Assembly: GCA_027338645.1 (NCBI GenBank)
Contig: DAHWSH010000002.1
Coordinates: forward strand, 70,601 to 134,600
From: JAJZIH01 sp021785265
GTDB taxonomy: Bacteria > Pseudomonadota > Gammaproteobacteria > JAKAQQ01
Direction: 5' to 3'
DNA length: 64,000 bases
Shown: piece after piece, positions 56,901-64,000 of the stretch
Layout of the letters: each line of letters opens with the position of its first letter
How positions within the stretch are numbered: the first letter of the stretch is position 1
The notes under the pieces: generated by a model
Databases searched by the model: none
Told to the model about the DNA's origin: nothing
Seen by the model: the letters and a program-made list of their open reading frames with translations, nothing else
Program-made: the position numbers and the translations under genes

Positions 56901-57419
56901 AGCCTTTACACCGAATATGTCCGGGAGGCCGTTCAATCACTGAAGTCCGGCGCCCCCCAACCGGTCTCCCCACCCGATTTCCGAAGGGCGGAAATCGACC
57001 TCCATGAACCGGCTTTGATTCCGGAAAACTACGTGTCAGACATCCATCAGCGCCTGGTCCTTTACAAGCGACTGGCCTCAGCCGGAGGCCCCATCGATTT
57101 AGAGAAGCTCCGCCATGAACTCGCCGACCGCTTTGGCCCCATTCCGGAACCGTTGACAACGCTTTTTCTCCTCTCCGCTTTCCGGTTGCAGGCGACTTCG
57201 CTCGGAATCGAACGCATCGAAGCCTCAGCCACGGGTGGTCGTATCCTTTTCAGTCCGAATCCGCACATTGATCCGGCCCGTCTTGTCAGCCTGATGCATC
57301 GCCCGGAAGCGCCCTACCGCATGGAAGGCGCCCTTCGGATGCTTTACCGGAACCCCCTGCCGGGACTTTTGGAACGAACCCAGTGGGTCGCCGAAATCCT
57401 TACAATACTCGGAGACTGA
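53946..57419 (+). CDS. mfd: Transcription-repair coupling factor
   Basis: Up to 1157-aa Mfd, which pushes stalled RNA polymerase off DNA lesions and recruits UvrA. UvrB-like N-terminal module (residues about 25-330), RNAP-interacting domain with VIHETQGIGRYRGLVHLEVDG (about 495-560), RecG-like motor with Walker A DVGFGKTEVALRA near 640 and DEEH near 741, TRG motif region, and the C-terminal D7 domain. The first start is a TTG at 53946; residues from there still align with Mfd, so the ATG at 54033 (1128 aa) looks too short. uvrB is also in this window. Confidence 0.96.
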   Translation: MKAGATSAAGLPAVRPGECSTGRKTRWPGMVGSFLAVRILRALEQDSRPWLVVSPSNEATVNLARELDYLSQGRLRDSLRTFPDREILPYDLFSPATEIIAERLMTLSELRRGRARLLLASASALDERLPPPTFLDQTSLLLCVGETLDLKSLRTRLEQAGYHPVGIVRNPGEMAIRGSILDLFAPTASVPYRIELSDFVIDSLRSFDPESQLTLERLERIVLLPAREMLLNEESIRHFRLKFREHFEGSPQTYGVYRSVSEGSPVEGLEAYLPLFFENPFHLLDYCSPTTRILWAPGARVALEEAQMRTESLHDQRKNALDLPPLPAGEAYVGTSELAKRMAPFEEISCPIDSHGESPGGGMAEPVPPSLRIPRTEQDRLAHHLWSYLELTRLRGLIVAASPGRREALSKLFMKGPHPPPVLAGHWDTFLTGQEPWALLQAPIEEGFLWPEAGLAVFTENEIWTTPPVRNPESKTAQQWLARIEDFKTLSPGAPVIHETQGIGRYRGLVHLEVDGVTGEFLHLEYWGGDRLYVPIASLHLVSPYLGGDPDQAPWHRLGSGQWEKAKREARKRAHDVAVELLETHAQRQLAQAPVLEADPVAYERFALEFPFEETPDQAQAICQVLDDLKSQTPMDRVVCGDVGFGKTEVALRAAWVAVEAGYQVVVLVPTTLLAQQHLDSFSDRFANWSVTVEMLSRFRNVREQAQIREKLTSGEIDILIGTHKLLTAHLDFKRLGLILIDEEHRFGVRQKELLACFKHDVHTLTLTATPIPRTLNMTLGGLRSLSIISTPPKDRLPIQTFLTEWRPAILQEALGRELQRGGQVYVVTPRVRGIEDLVREISRWAPAGMVRFAHGQMPERELEQTMSDFYHRRFSVLVSTKIIESGIDIPTANTMLIHEADRFGLAELHQLRGRVGRSAHRAYAYLCVHSLEALVDDAERRLETLTRFDALGSGLLLAMQDLEIRGAGELLGQAQSGEIEAVGFSLYTEYVREAVQSLKSGAPQPVSPPDFRRAEIDLHEPALIPENYVSDIHQRLVLYKRLASAGGPIDLEKLRHELADRFGPIPEPLTTLFLLSAFRLQATSLGIERIEASATGGRILFSPNPHIDPARLVSLMHRPEAPYRMEGALRMLYRNPLPGLLERTQWVAEILTILGD

Positions 57420-57430
57420 GACACTCCCTG

Positions 57431-58216
57431 ATGAGGCCCGGTACATTGACCGCAAAATTCCCCGTCCTGCCCGCACTCTTCGCCCTGCTGGCCGGGATGA
57501 CCACAGGCGCCGCCCGCGCCCAGCAGTCCCCCGTCCCCGCACCCGATCAATGGGTCCAGGTCATCGTTTTTCGCACCCTGGATCCCGATGCCGGCGACCA
57601 TGAACACTGGTCGCACCGCCTGCCCACGACCCTCATCCAGGAAGGTCTCCCCCTTCCCTCCCGATCGAAGAAGGGCGAGAGTGCCTTCCGTCCGGCAGCT
57701 CTCGGACCCAAAATGCAACGGGTTTGGGCCATCCTCCGGGCCGCCGCCCTCTACGCCCCCATGCTCAAGCTGGCCTGGATCCAGCCTGCTCTCAATTTCA
57801 ATTCGGCGATTCCCGTCGCTCTCAATCCCGTGCGGAAGGCAAAGTCCCCCTTGGCCCCCGGCGTCCACATCCGCCGGAAAGCCGCTCCTTCACCGGCCCT
57901 GAGCCGCCTGTCCACGACCCCCCTCAAGCCCACGGTTTACGGGACCGTCAAAATCACCGTCCTACGTCACGTCTACATTGCGGTTCATACCGTGCTCGTC
58001 GAAGGAAAACCAGCCCCCAACCCAAAGCAGCACTCACACAGGGGCCCACTCTCCTCACCCTCGGCTTCGAAATGGGTCCTCAATGTCTATCCTATCCACC
58101 AGGCGAACCAGGTTCGTCCCGGGCGGATCAACTACTTCGACAATCCGGCCTACGGGGTTCTGGTTTATGTCAAGGCCGTTCCGGTAACGGCCTTGACAAA
58201 GCGGCCTCCAGAATAA
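57431..58216 (+). CDS. CsiV-like periplasmic protein
   Basis: 261-aa exported protein with a signal peptide ending AARAQQ. The mature start QWVQVIVFRTLDPDAG and later VYGTVKITVLRHVYIAVHTVLVEG and INYFDNPAYGVLVYVKAV follow the pattern of CsiV, an activator of the inner-membrane/peptidoglycan system often encoded next to mfd. The mature chain has 29 Lys+Arg against 10 Asp+Glu. ATG at 57431 is 11 nt after the mfd stop. Its 3' end overlaps mtnP by 47 nt. Similarity is weak, so the name is tentative. Confidence 0.6.
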   Translation: MRPGTLTAKFPVLPALFALLAGMTTGAARAQQSPVPAPDQWVQVIVFRTLDPDAGDHEHWSHRLPTTLIQEGLPLPSRSKKGESAFRPAALGPKMQRVWAILRAAALYAPMLKLAWIQPALNFNSAIPVALNPVRKAKSPLAPGVHIRRKAAPSPALSRLSTTPLKPTVYGTVKITVLRHVYIAVHTVLVEGKPAPNPKQHSHRGPLSSPSASKWVLNVYPIHQANQVRPGRINYFDNPAYGVLVYVKAVPVTALTKRPPE

Positions 58217-58928
58217 GCCGCATCCGCGCGAGGGCCTGCTTCAGGGATTCTTCGAGTTCGTCGTGGATGGGGCGGGTTCCCTTGCCTGCGGCCCAATTGC
58301 TGACCAGCGCACAACAGGCGTAGGAGAGACCCAGCTCACGCGCGAGGGCCGCTTCGGGCATGGACGTCATGCCGACGATGTCGCAGCCGTCCTGTTCCAT
58401 CTTGCTGATTTCCTTTCGGGTCTCCAAGCGTGGCCCCTGGGTCACCCCGTAGGTGGCCTGCTCTATTCGGGGGACGTCCGCCTGGCGGGCCCCGTCACAC
58501 AGCCATTTGCGCATCTCTGCGTCATAGGGGTCTGTGAAATCAATGTGCTTGACCGGGTCCTCCTCATCAAAAAAGGTCTGAGCCCGTCCATAGGTATAGT
58601 CGATCAGCTGATCCGGGATCACCACCGTCCCGGGCTCCATGTTCTGCGTGATCCCCCCGACGGCCGCCAAAGCAACCACACAGTGGACCCCCACCGAATC
58701 GATCGCCCAGAGATTGGCCCGGTAGTTGATCTGGTGAGGAGCCAGCGCATGACCGTCTCCGTGCCGCGCCAGGAATACGATCTCGGCCCCGAAAAGACGA
58801 CCCCAACGGAGTGGCGCCGAGGGCGAACCCCACGGAGTCGAAACCTCGCTTCGTCGTTCCTCGACGAAGTCCTCCAGTACACCCGCGCCAGTGCCCCCGA
58901 TAATCGCAAGAATGGATTTTCCCGGCAT
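58170..58928 (-). CDS. mtnP: 5'-methylthioadenosine/methylthioinosine phosphorylase
   Basis: 252-aa nucleoside phosphorylase: IGGTGAGVLEDF at the N-terminus, phosphate/purine-binding RHGDGHALAPHQINYRAN, GVTQGPRLETRKEI and VGMTSMPEAALARELGLSYACC. Length (about 250) is nearer to the bacterial methylthioinosine-type enzymes (Pseudomonas) than to human MTAP (283), so the substrate could be MTI rather than MTA. Salvages purine and methionine from polyamine synthesis. Confidence 0.9.
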   Translation of the reverse strand: MPGKSILAIIGGTGAGVLEDFVEERRSEVSTPWGSPSAPLRWGRLFGAEIVFLARHGDGHALAPHQINYRANLWAIDSVGVHCVVALAAVGGITQNMEPGTVVIPDQLIDYTYGRAQTFFDEEDPVKHIDFTDPYDAEMRKWLCDGARQADVPRIEQATYGVTQGPRLETRKEISKMEQDGCDIVGMTSMPEAALARELGLSYACCALVSNWAAGKGTRPIHDELEESLKQALARMRLILEAALSRPLPERP

Positions 58929-59254
58929 GACGACCCCCGTGGAACAAAGAACGCTATTTTAATCGAGACGGCATCATCGCTCTGCTTCGTGCCGCGGTGA
59001 CCCCATGCCGCGCTTCCTGTAATCGGTGGGTTTGAGTGCCGGCCACAGTTCGCCAGGTGATTGAGTGCGCCCTGGCGGAAGCCCGCACGGAACTGCGCAC
59101 ACCACCCGCCAACGGGATCGCCGCGAGCGCGAATTGTCACTGTGATCACTGTAGTACCCCGTGGCCCCAGTTATCCGCAAGTGGACGACCTGTTCGATGA
59201 GGACGGGTGCATCGTAGAGCGTTGGGTCACAACAGGCACTCCTGTTCCATCGAA
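58929..59254. other. 326-bp stretch without a recognisable gene
   Basis: Between mtnP and bioA. I see no tRNA, no intrinsic terminator and no credible coding frame. On the plus strand a frame reading ...SYPQVDDLFDEDG (about 59163-59210) hints at a degraded fragment of a flavodoxin-like or ArsH-like reductase, but it is too short to call. The stretch begins a segment whose oligonucleotide make-up differs from the rest of the window. Confidence 0.4.
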
Positions 59255-60601
59255 TCACCGTTCATGCTCATCGCATTCCCCTCGCCCGCCAGCTTCTGAC
59301 AACACGCACCGCACCGCACTTGTCAATACCGATAAACTCGCCGGGTCGATCACATACGGAGGCATCATGTACACAAGGCGACCAAAAGGACGAAGCCAGA
59401 CACCCGCCTCGACGAAGCGTGTCGTCAACGTCCGCAGATCGACCGGCGTATGCATCTCGACGACGCCGATCGCGCCGAGCACCCGCACGTCGCGCACACC
59501 CGGCAGCGCGGCGCACCCGGCAAGCTCAGTACGCAGCTGCTGCTCAATGTCCAAAACCCTGTCCTGCCATTTGGACTCGCACAAAAGGTCAATGTTCGCC
59601 GTGGCCACCGCACAGGCGAGCGGATTAGCCATGAAGGTGGGGCCGTGCATGAGACAGCCCGCCCCACCGCGGGAAATCGTCTCGGCTACCTCGGCGGTGG
59701 TGAGGGTAGCGGCCAAGGTCAAGTAGCCACCGGTGAGTGCCTTGCCCAGGCAGAGGATATCCGGAACGATGCCCGCGTGCTCGCAAGCGAACAGTCGGCC
59801 GGTACGGCCGAAGCCGGTGGCGATCTCGTCAGCGATCAGCAACACGCCATGCGCGTCGCACAGGGTGCGTACTTGGCGCAGGTACTCCGGGTGGTAGAAC
59901 CACATGCCGCCTGCGCCCTGGGCAATGGGCTCCAGAATCACCGCCGCGAGCGCATCCGCGTGCGCCTCGATCAAATACGCAATTCCAGCGATGTCAGACG
60001 GCTCCCAAGGATCGCCCAAACGGCACTGCGGCCGGGGCGCGAAGAGTTGCCTCGGCATCACCCCTTCGAACAGATGATGCAGGCCGGTGACGGGATCGCT
60101 CACCGACATGGCGGCGAAAGTATCACCGTGGTAGCCACCCTGTAGGGCGAGTAGCCGGCGCTTGCCCGGCCGACTCCTAGCCTGCCAGTACTGGATCGCC
60201 ATCTTGAGGGCCACCTCCACTGACACCGAACCCGAATCGCACAAAAAAACCTTCTGTAGGGGATCGGGCATCAGCGCCACCAGCCGGCGCCCCAGTTCAA
60301 CCGCGGGCATATGGGTCAAACCGCCGAACATCACGTGCGCCATGCGTTGGAGCTGATCCTGAGCCGCGCGGTTGAGCGAGGGGTGGTTATAGCCGTGAAT
60401 CACAGCCCACCACGAAGCCATGCCGTCGATCAGCTCACGCCCGTCAGCCAATTTCAAGCGCACCCCCTCGGCGGAAACCACGGGCCAGGGCGATGCCGGG
60501 TCGATCATCGAGGCATAGGGATGCCAGAGATGTGCCTGGTCGAAGGCCAGGGCATCCGCCCAGACCTGGTCCGGGGAGCGGTCACCCCGGTCAGCCCTCA
60601 T
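59255..60601 (-). CDS. bioA: Adenosylmethionine-8-amino-7-oxononanoate aminotransferase
   Basis: 448-aa class III PLP transaminase converting KAPA to DAPA in biotin synthesis. BioA markers: AHLWHPYASMID at the N-terminus, SGSVSVEVALKMAIQYW, GGYHGDTFAAMSV, and the PLP lysine in CLGKALTGGYLTLA. It stands apart from other bio genes. The C-terminus ends in GGRGECDEHER. ATG start at 60601. Confidence 0.95.
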   Translation of the reverse strand: MRADRGDRSPDQVWADALAFDQAHLWHPYASMIDPASPWPVVSAEGVRLKLADGRELIDGMASWWAVIHGYNHPSLNRAAQDQLQRMAHVMFGGLTHMPAVELGRRLVALMPDPLQKVFLCDSGSVSVEVALKMAIQYWQARSRPGKRRLLALQGGYHGDTFAAMSVSDPVTGLHHLFEGVMPRQLFAPRPQCRLGDPWEPSDIAGIAYLIEAHADALAAVILEPIAQGAGGMWFYHPEYLRQVRTLCDAHGVLLIADEIATGFGRTGRLFACEHAGIVPDILCLGKALTGGYLTLAATLTTAEVAETISRGGAGCLMHGPTFMANPLACAVATANIDLLCESKWQDRVLDIEQQLRTELAGCAALPGVRDVRVLGAIGVVEMHTPVDLRTLTTRFVEAGVWLRPFGRLVYMMPPYVIDPASLSVLTSAVRCVLSEAGGRGECDEHER

Positions 60602-60682
60602 CGCCGGCCTCCGCGCGGGGAAAGATTGCAGCCTGATCGTGAAAGTGAATTTCCAAGGTTCCCGCCGCCTGAGTCAGTCCCG

Positions 60683-61666
60683 TCATGCCTTGGGGAGATT
60701 GCAGGCAGCGCGTGTGAGGCGGTCACGCACAGCCAGCCATTCGGGAGTATCCGGAGGGGCCTCGACCAGCACGGCATGAAGACCAGCGTGGTCGAGACGA
60801 TGCAGAGTTGCATATAACACGCGTCCGTATTCACCCGCTCCCGTAGGCATGGGAAAGGTCATGATCCCACTGCTGGCGAAGCCCTCGTCATCGGCGCCCA
60901 GCTTCAGCACCGCCACTTTGTGGCCCTGCCGAATCCGCTGAAGTGCCCGACGCCCCAATGCATCCGCCGGATGGATCTCAAGCGGCGTTGCGGGTGCATA
61001 GTGAGAGGCCAGCGTACCGGGGACACGCACCTTGTAGCCAGTGGGTGGGGCCATCTCAATTTTTTGATGGAGCGTGCTTTCCAGGGCCTCGACAGAAAGG
61101 CCGCCGGGTCGCAACAGCACCACCTTTCCGTGTAATAGGCTGACGATGGTCGATTCCACACCGACACGGCACGGACCTCCATCCAGAATCATGTCCACCT
61201 TGGATTCCAGTTCGTCGCGCACGTGTTGTGCTGTGGTTGGGCTCACCCGCCCGAAGCGATTGGCTGAAGGAGCGACCAGTGTCCCGGTGGCGGCAATGAG
61301 GTCACGCGCCACGGGATGCGCCGGCACACGCAGGGCCACGCTGTCCTGACCACCGGTCACGGCATCCAATACCCGGGGTTGGCGTGGAAGCACCAAGGTG
61401 AGGGGTCCGGGCCAGAAGGTCCCGGCCAGCAGTCGGGCGGTTGCAGGGATGTCACGCGCCCAATCCTCCAGCCCTTGCGCCGTGGCGAGGTGAACGATGA
61501 GGGGATGATCCGTCGGCCGTTCCTTGATCGCGAAAACGCGCCGTACAGCCTCCAGGTTCGTGGCCTCCGCTCCCAGACCATAAACCGTTTCGGTCGGAAA
61601 GGCCACCACGCCGCCTGCGCGCAGCAGAGCCGCCGCCCGCTTGACTTCGTCGGCTGAAGCAGTCAT
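60683..61666 (-). CDS. L-threonylcarbamoyladenylate synthase (Sua5/YwlC type)
   Basis: 327-aa Sua5-type enzyme: YrdC domain (about residues 1-190; GGVVAFPTETVYGLGAEATN, KERPTDHPLIVHL, SVALRVPAHPVARDL, VGVESTIVSL) followed by a linker and the C-terminal Sua5 domain. It makes the TC-AMP intermediate for t6A in ANN-reading tRNAs. Start ATG at 61666; a longer frame upstream is open but not conserved. Lies between bioA and pyrC on the same strand. Confidence 0.92.
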   Translation of the reverse strand: MTASADEVKRAAALLRAGGVVAFPTETVYGLGAEATNLEAVRRVFAIKERPTDHPLIVHLATAQGLEDWARDIPATARLLAGTFWPGPLTLVLPRQPRVLDAVTGGQDSVALRVPAHPVARDLIAATGTLVAPSANRFGRVSPTTAQHVRDELESKVDMILDGGPCRVGVESTIVSLLHGKVVLLRPGGLSVEALESTLHQKIEMAPPTGYKVRVPGTLASHYAPATPLEIHPADALGRRALQRIRQGHKVAVLKLGADDEGFASSGIMTFPMPTGAGEYGRVLYATLHRLDHAGLHAVLVEAPPDTPEWLAVRDRLTRAACNLPKA

Positions 61667-61670
61667 GACG

Positions 61671-61829
61671 TCAGACCACCGGTAAAGGCCAGTGCGGCAA
61701 CCGCTCTTCACTCACCCGGCTCACGATCAACGTGAGTACCACCTCGATCTTGCCCGAAACGGCACCCCAACCCAAATCGCTCAAACCATGGGCACTTTCC
61801 AAAATAGCATTGCGCACGATAGAACTCAT
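61671..61829 (-). CDS. Possible 52-aa ORF between pyrC and sua5
   Basis: A frame MSSIVRNAILESAHGLSDLGWG... fills the gap between pyrC and sua5 on the same strand and leaves only 4 bp before sua5; a GTG at 61898 would make it 75 aa and overlap the end of pyrC. No family is recognised and no ribosome binding site is seen. It may be a remnant or chance. Confidence 0.25.
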   Translation of the reverse strand: MSSIVRNAILESAHGLSDLGWGAVSGKIEVVLTLIVSRVSEERLPHWPLPVV

Positions 61830-61879
61830 ACCACGAGCGGGCTTATAGAGAGCAGGTTGGTCACAGGTAGGACCTTCAT

Positions 61880-62914
61880 TTATTCGGTGAGTTTCCACGC
61901 AACGGTTTCTCCTGCGCGCAGCGGGACCAGCGTTTCTGAGCCAATCCGGATTTCGGATGGCACTAGCCAGGATTCTTTTATGAGCGTCACGCGGTCGTGG
62001 TTGCGCGGCACCCGGTAAAAGTCGGAGCCATAAAAACTCGCGAACGCCTCCAATCGATCGAGCGCACCCGCCTGTTCGAACGCTTCGGCATAAAACTCAA
62101 GCGCCGCATGCGCAGTGTAAATACCAGCGCAGCCGCAAGCGGACTCCTTGGAGGAGCGCGGATGGGGTGCACTGTCGGTGCCGAGGAAGAACTTTGGGTT
62201 GCCGCTCGTGGCCGCGGTGACGAGGGCCACTCGATGTGCCTCGCGCTTCAAGAGCGGCAGGCAGTAATGGTGCGGTCTGAGGCCTCCCGTGAACAGGGCG
62301 TTGCGGTTGAGCAGCAGGTGGTGTGGAGTGATGGTTGCCGCAACGTTGTTCGGTGCCTGGCTGACGAACTCGACCGCCGCGCGCGTCGTGACATGCTCCA
62401 GCACCATGCGCAAACCGGGAAACTCGTGAACCAGCGGCGTCAGATGGCGCTCGATGAATACCGCCTCGCGGTCGAACGCGTCCACGGCTGGATCAGTCAC
62501 CTCGCCATGCATGAGCAGTGGCACGTCATGCCGCTCCATTGCAGCAAACACCGGGTAGCAACGCTTGAGATCGGTCACACCAAACTCAGAGTTTGTGGTC
62601 GCGTCCGCCGGGTAATACTTGACCGCGTGCACGACGCCACTCGCCTTGGCCTTGGCGATCTCGGATGGCTTGGTGCCTTCGGTGAGATGGAGTGTCATCA
62701 GCGGTTCGAACGACAGGGTCTCCGGCAAGATCGCCAGAATGCGCTCGCGATAAGCCAGCGCCTGCTCCGTCGTGGCCACGGGCGGCTTGAGATTGGGCAT
62801 GACGATGGCGCGCGCAAACCGTCGCGCGGTGTCTGGGAGCACCGAGGCCAATACGTCCCCATCGCGCAGGTGTAAATGCCAATCATCGGGGCGTACAAAG
62901 TTCAGTCGAGTCAT
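61880..62914 (-). CDS. pyrC: Dihydroorotase (PyrC type)
   Basis: 344-aa zinc amidohydrolase of pyrimidine synthesis, the short dimeric PyrC class. Metal ligands DWHLHLRDGD (H13, H15), the carboxylated lysine K99 in VHAVKYYPADATTN, and later LEHVTTRAA and FLGTDSAPH with the C-terminal loop. ATG at 62914; a 14-bp palindrome lies just upstream in the leader. Confidence 0.96.
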   Translation of the reverse strand: MTRLNFVRPDDWHLHLRDGDVLASVLPDTARRFARAIVMPNLKPPVATTEQALAYRERILAILPETLSFEPLMTLHLTEGTKPSEIAKAKASGVVHAVKYYPADATTNSEFGVTDLKRCYPVFAAMERHDVPLLMHGEVTDPAVDAFDREAVFIERHLTPLVHEFPGLRMVLEHVTTRAAVEFVSQAPNNVAATITPHHLLLNRNALFTGGLRPHHYCLPLLKREAHRVALVTAATSGNPKFFLGTDSAPHPRSSKESACGCAGIYTAHAALEFYAEAFEQAGALDRLEAFASFYGSDFYRVPRNHDRVTLIKESWLVPSEIRIGSETLVPLRAGETVAWKLTE

Positions 62915-62921
62915 GGTTTTT

Positions 62922-62935
62922 GCCGACCGGTCGGC
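62922..62935 (-). promoter_or_regulatory. 14-bp palindrome in the pyrC leader
   Basis: GCCGACCGGTCGGC, 7 nt upstream of the pyrC ATG and downstream of a likely -10 box. Could act as an operator or as an RNA hairpin covering the start region. Confidence 0.45.
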
Positions 62936-62951
62936 CTTACCGTCGTGGTTT

Positions 62952-62957
62952 ATTGTA
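62952..62957 (-). promoter_or_regulatory. Putative -10 box of pyrC
   Basis: TACAAT on the minus strand, giving an expected leader of roughly 30 nt that contains the palindrome. No clear -35 box. Confidence 0.35.
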
Positions 62958-63022
62958 GCGTCATCGATCCCCACAGATCTCATCGGAAAGTACGCACTAT
63001 CTGATGGTCGACTCAGTATTAC

Positions 63023-63997
63023 TTAGCAGTCAGTAATATAGGCAACACCAGGATGCCTGAAGAACGAACGGATCAGGTCGGGTTGTGCCGCCATGTGGGC
63101 GAGCTGCAGCGGGATGCGGTCTTCCAGGCATTCCCCAGCGCGCAGCGGACGGCGGGCATTGCCGGTACGCTTGGCGTGGCTCCAGACCAGCTCGTCGGGG
63201 TTCAGCTCGGGCGCGTAGCTGGGCAGGAAGTGCAGTGTGAGCTTGCCCCGGCGGCTCGCGACGTAGGCCTTCACGGCACGGGTCTTGTGTGCAGGCAGGT
63301 TGTCCAGGATCAGGTGCAGCGGCCTGCGCTGGCCACGCATCAGGCGCCGCAGGAAGGTCATGAACCAGTCGCCGTTCAGGCCACCCCGATAGATCGTGAA
63401 CCAGAACGCCCCCTTGGCACTGACCGCCGACGCGGCACGGATGCCCTGGCGCTGACCTGGCACCTCGACCACCGGGGTCTGGCCCCTGGCGCCCCAGGTC
63501 TTGCCGTGCACCGCATCGGCGCGGAATCCGGATTCATCCCAGAAGGCGATGTCCGCCCCGCCACGCCTGGCCTGACGGGCGATGGCGGGGTCAGTCTCCC
63601 GCTGCCAGCGGGTGATGGCTTCCGGGTCGCGTTGATAGGCTCGCTGCAGCGGCTTCTGCGGCGTCAGCCCGACCCGTGCCAGAAGCGCTCCCACCGAAGC
63701 CAGGCTCAGCGTCACGTCGAAACGCTGGGCAATCAGCTCGCGCACAATTTGCCGGGTCCACAACCCGAAGTCGAAGCCATATTGCCGCGGGTTCTTGCCG
63801 TTCACCCACCGGAACACTTGCCGCTCCTGTGCATCCGTCAGCGTCCGCTGTCGTCCGGGCGCCTTCCGTAACTGCACCGCACGTTTGCCCTGGCCCCGGG
63901 CCTTCAACCGCACCTTGTACGCCCACGCCCGGTGCATCCCGAACGACGCCGAGATCGCCGCCAGCGACTCGCCCTCCGCCATCCGGTCCAGCGCCAT
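63023..63997 (-). mobile_element. IS630-family transposase, 5' end cut by the window
   Basis: At least 324-aa DDE transposase. N-terminal helix-turn-helix (LAAISASFGMHRAWAYKVRLKARG), then the IS630/Tc1 catalytic residues in IAFWDESGF (D), HLILDNLPAHKT (D) and YAPELNPDELVWSHAK (E). The frame may begin upstream of the window edge. The element end near pyrC should lie shortly before 63023, but the partner inverted repeat and the TA target duplication cannot be checked here. Confidence 0.88.
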
Positions 63998-64000
63998 GAA

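Noticed and set aside
59061..59726. Plus-strand 221-codon frame containing a flavoprotein-like SYPQVDDLFDEDG segment
   Set aside because: Most of the frame is antisense to bioA; the suggestive stretch is only about 15 residues.

Overview
This window looks like a GC-rich (about 60-65 % G+C by eye) Gram-negative chromosome, most likely Gammaproteobacteria or a close relative. The evidence is the combination of surE-pcm-nlpD-rpoS, ftsK-lolA-rarA, recJ-prfB-lysS, pyrG-kdsA-ftsB, an sdh operon ending in sdhE, and mfd next to a CsiV-like gene. Several exported proteins are very rich in Arg, Lys and His and poor in Asp and Glu. That fits, but does not prove, an acidic outside environment, that is an acidophile.

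Layout. 0-8.6 kb: a secreted beta-lactamase-fold hydrolase, tRNA-Val(GAC) with its own promoter, uvrB diverging from aspC-tatD-M20 peptidase, a NERD-like membrane protein and a Mpo1/DUF962 protein. 8.7-15.6 kb: ald-ftsK-lolA-rarA on the minus strand, diverging from trxB and infA. 15.6-18.1 kb: a PLP dehydratase, a rhodanese and an MDR oxidoreductase. 18.1-22.1 kb: a complete succinate dehydrogenase operon (DUF1674/SDHAF4-like gene, sdhC, sdhD, sdhA, sdhB, sdhE) with both assembly factors. 22.1-35.2 kb: ygfZ; recJ-prfB-lysS, where prfB carries the classical +1 programmed frameshift; a DUF498 protein; surE-pcm-nlpD-rpoS; a Smr protein; and pyrG-kdsA-ftsB-enoyl-CoA hydratase.

35.3-45.5 kb is the most unusual part. 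It is a tightly overlapping operon of ACP, AMP-ligase, LpxL-like acyltransferase, LolA-like protein, MMPL exporter, ketosynthase, half-size ketosynthase-like chain-length factor, and a glycosyltransferase-DUF3311 fusion that runs directly into a sodium:solute symporter. The gene order resembles an aryl-polyene locus, but no ketoreductase, dehydratase, thioesterase or aromatic ammonia-lyase is present.

45.5-58.9 kb: an OYE flavoenzyme; pdxH diverging from an amino-acid permease around a perfect 22-bp palindrome; a DUF3301 protein; pal; a giant secreted tricorn-type protease; mfd; a CsiV-like protein; and mtnP. 58.9-64 kb: bioA, sua5, pyrC and an IS630-type transposase cut by the window edge. 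This last block has no GGATCC hexamer, which is common in the rest, and may mark a composition boundary.
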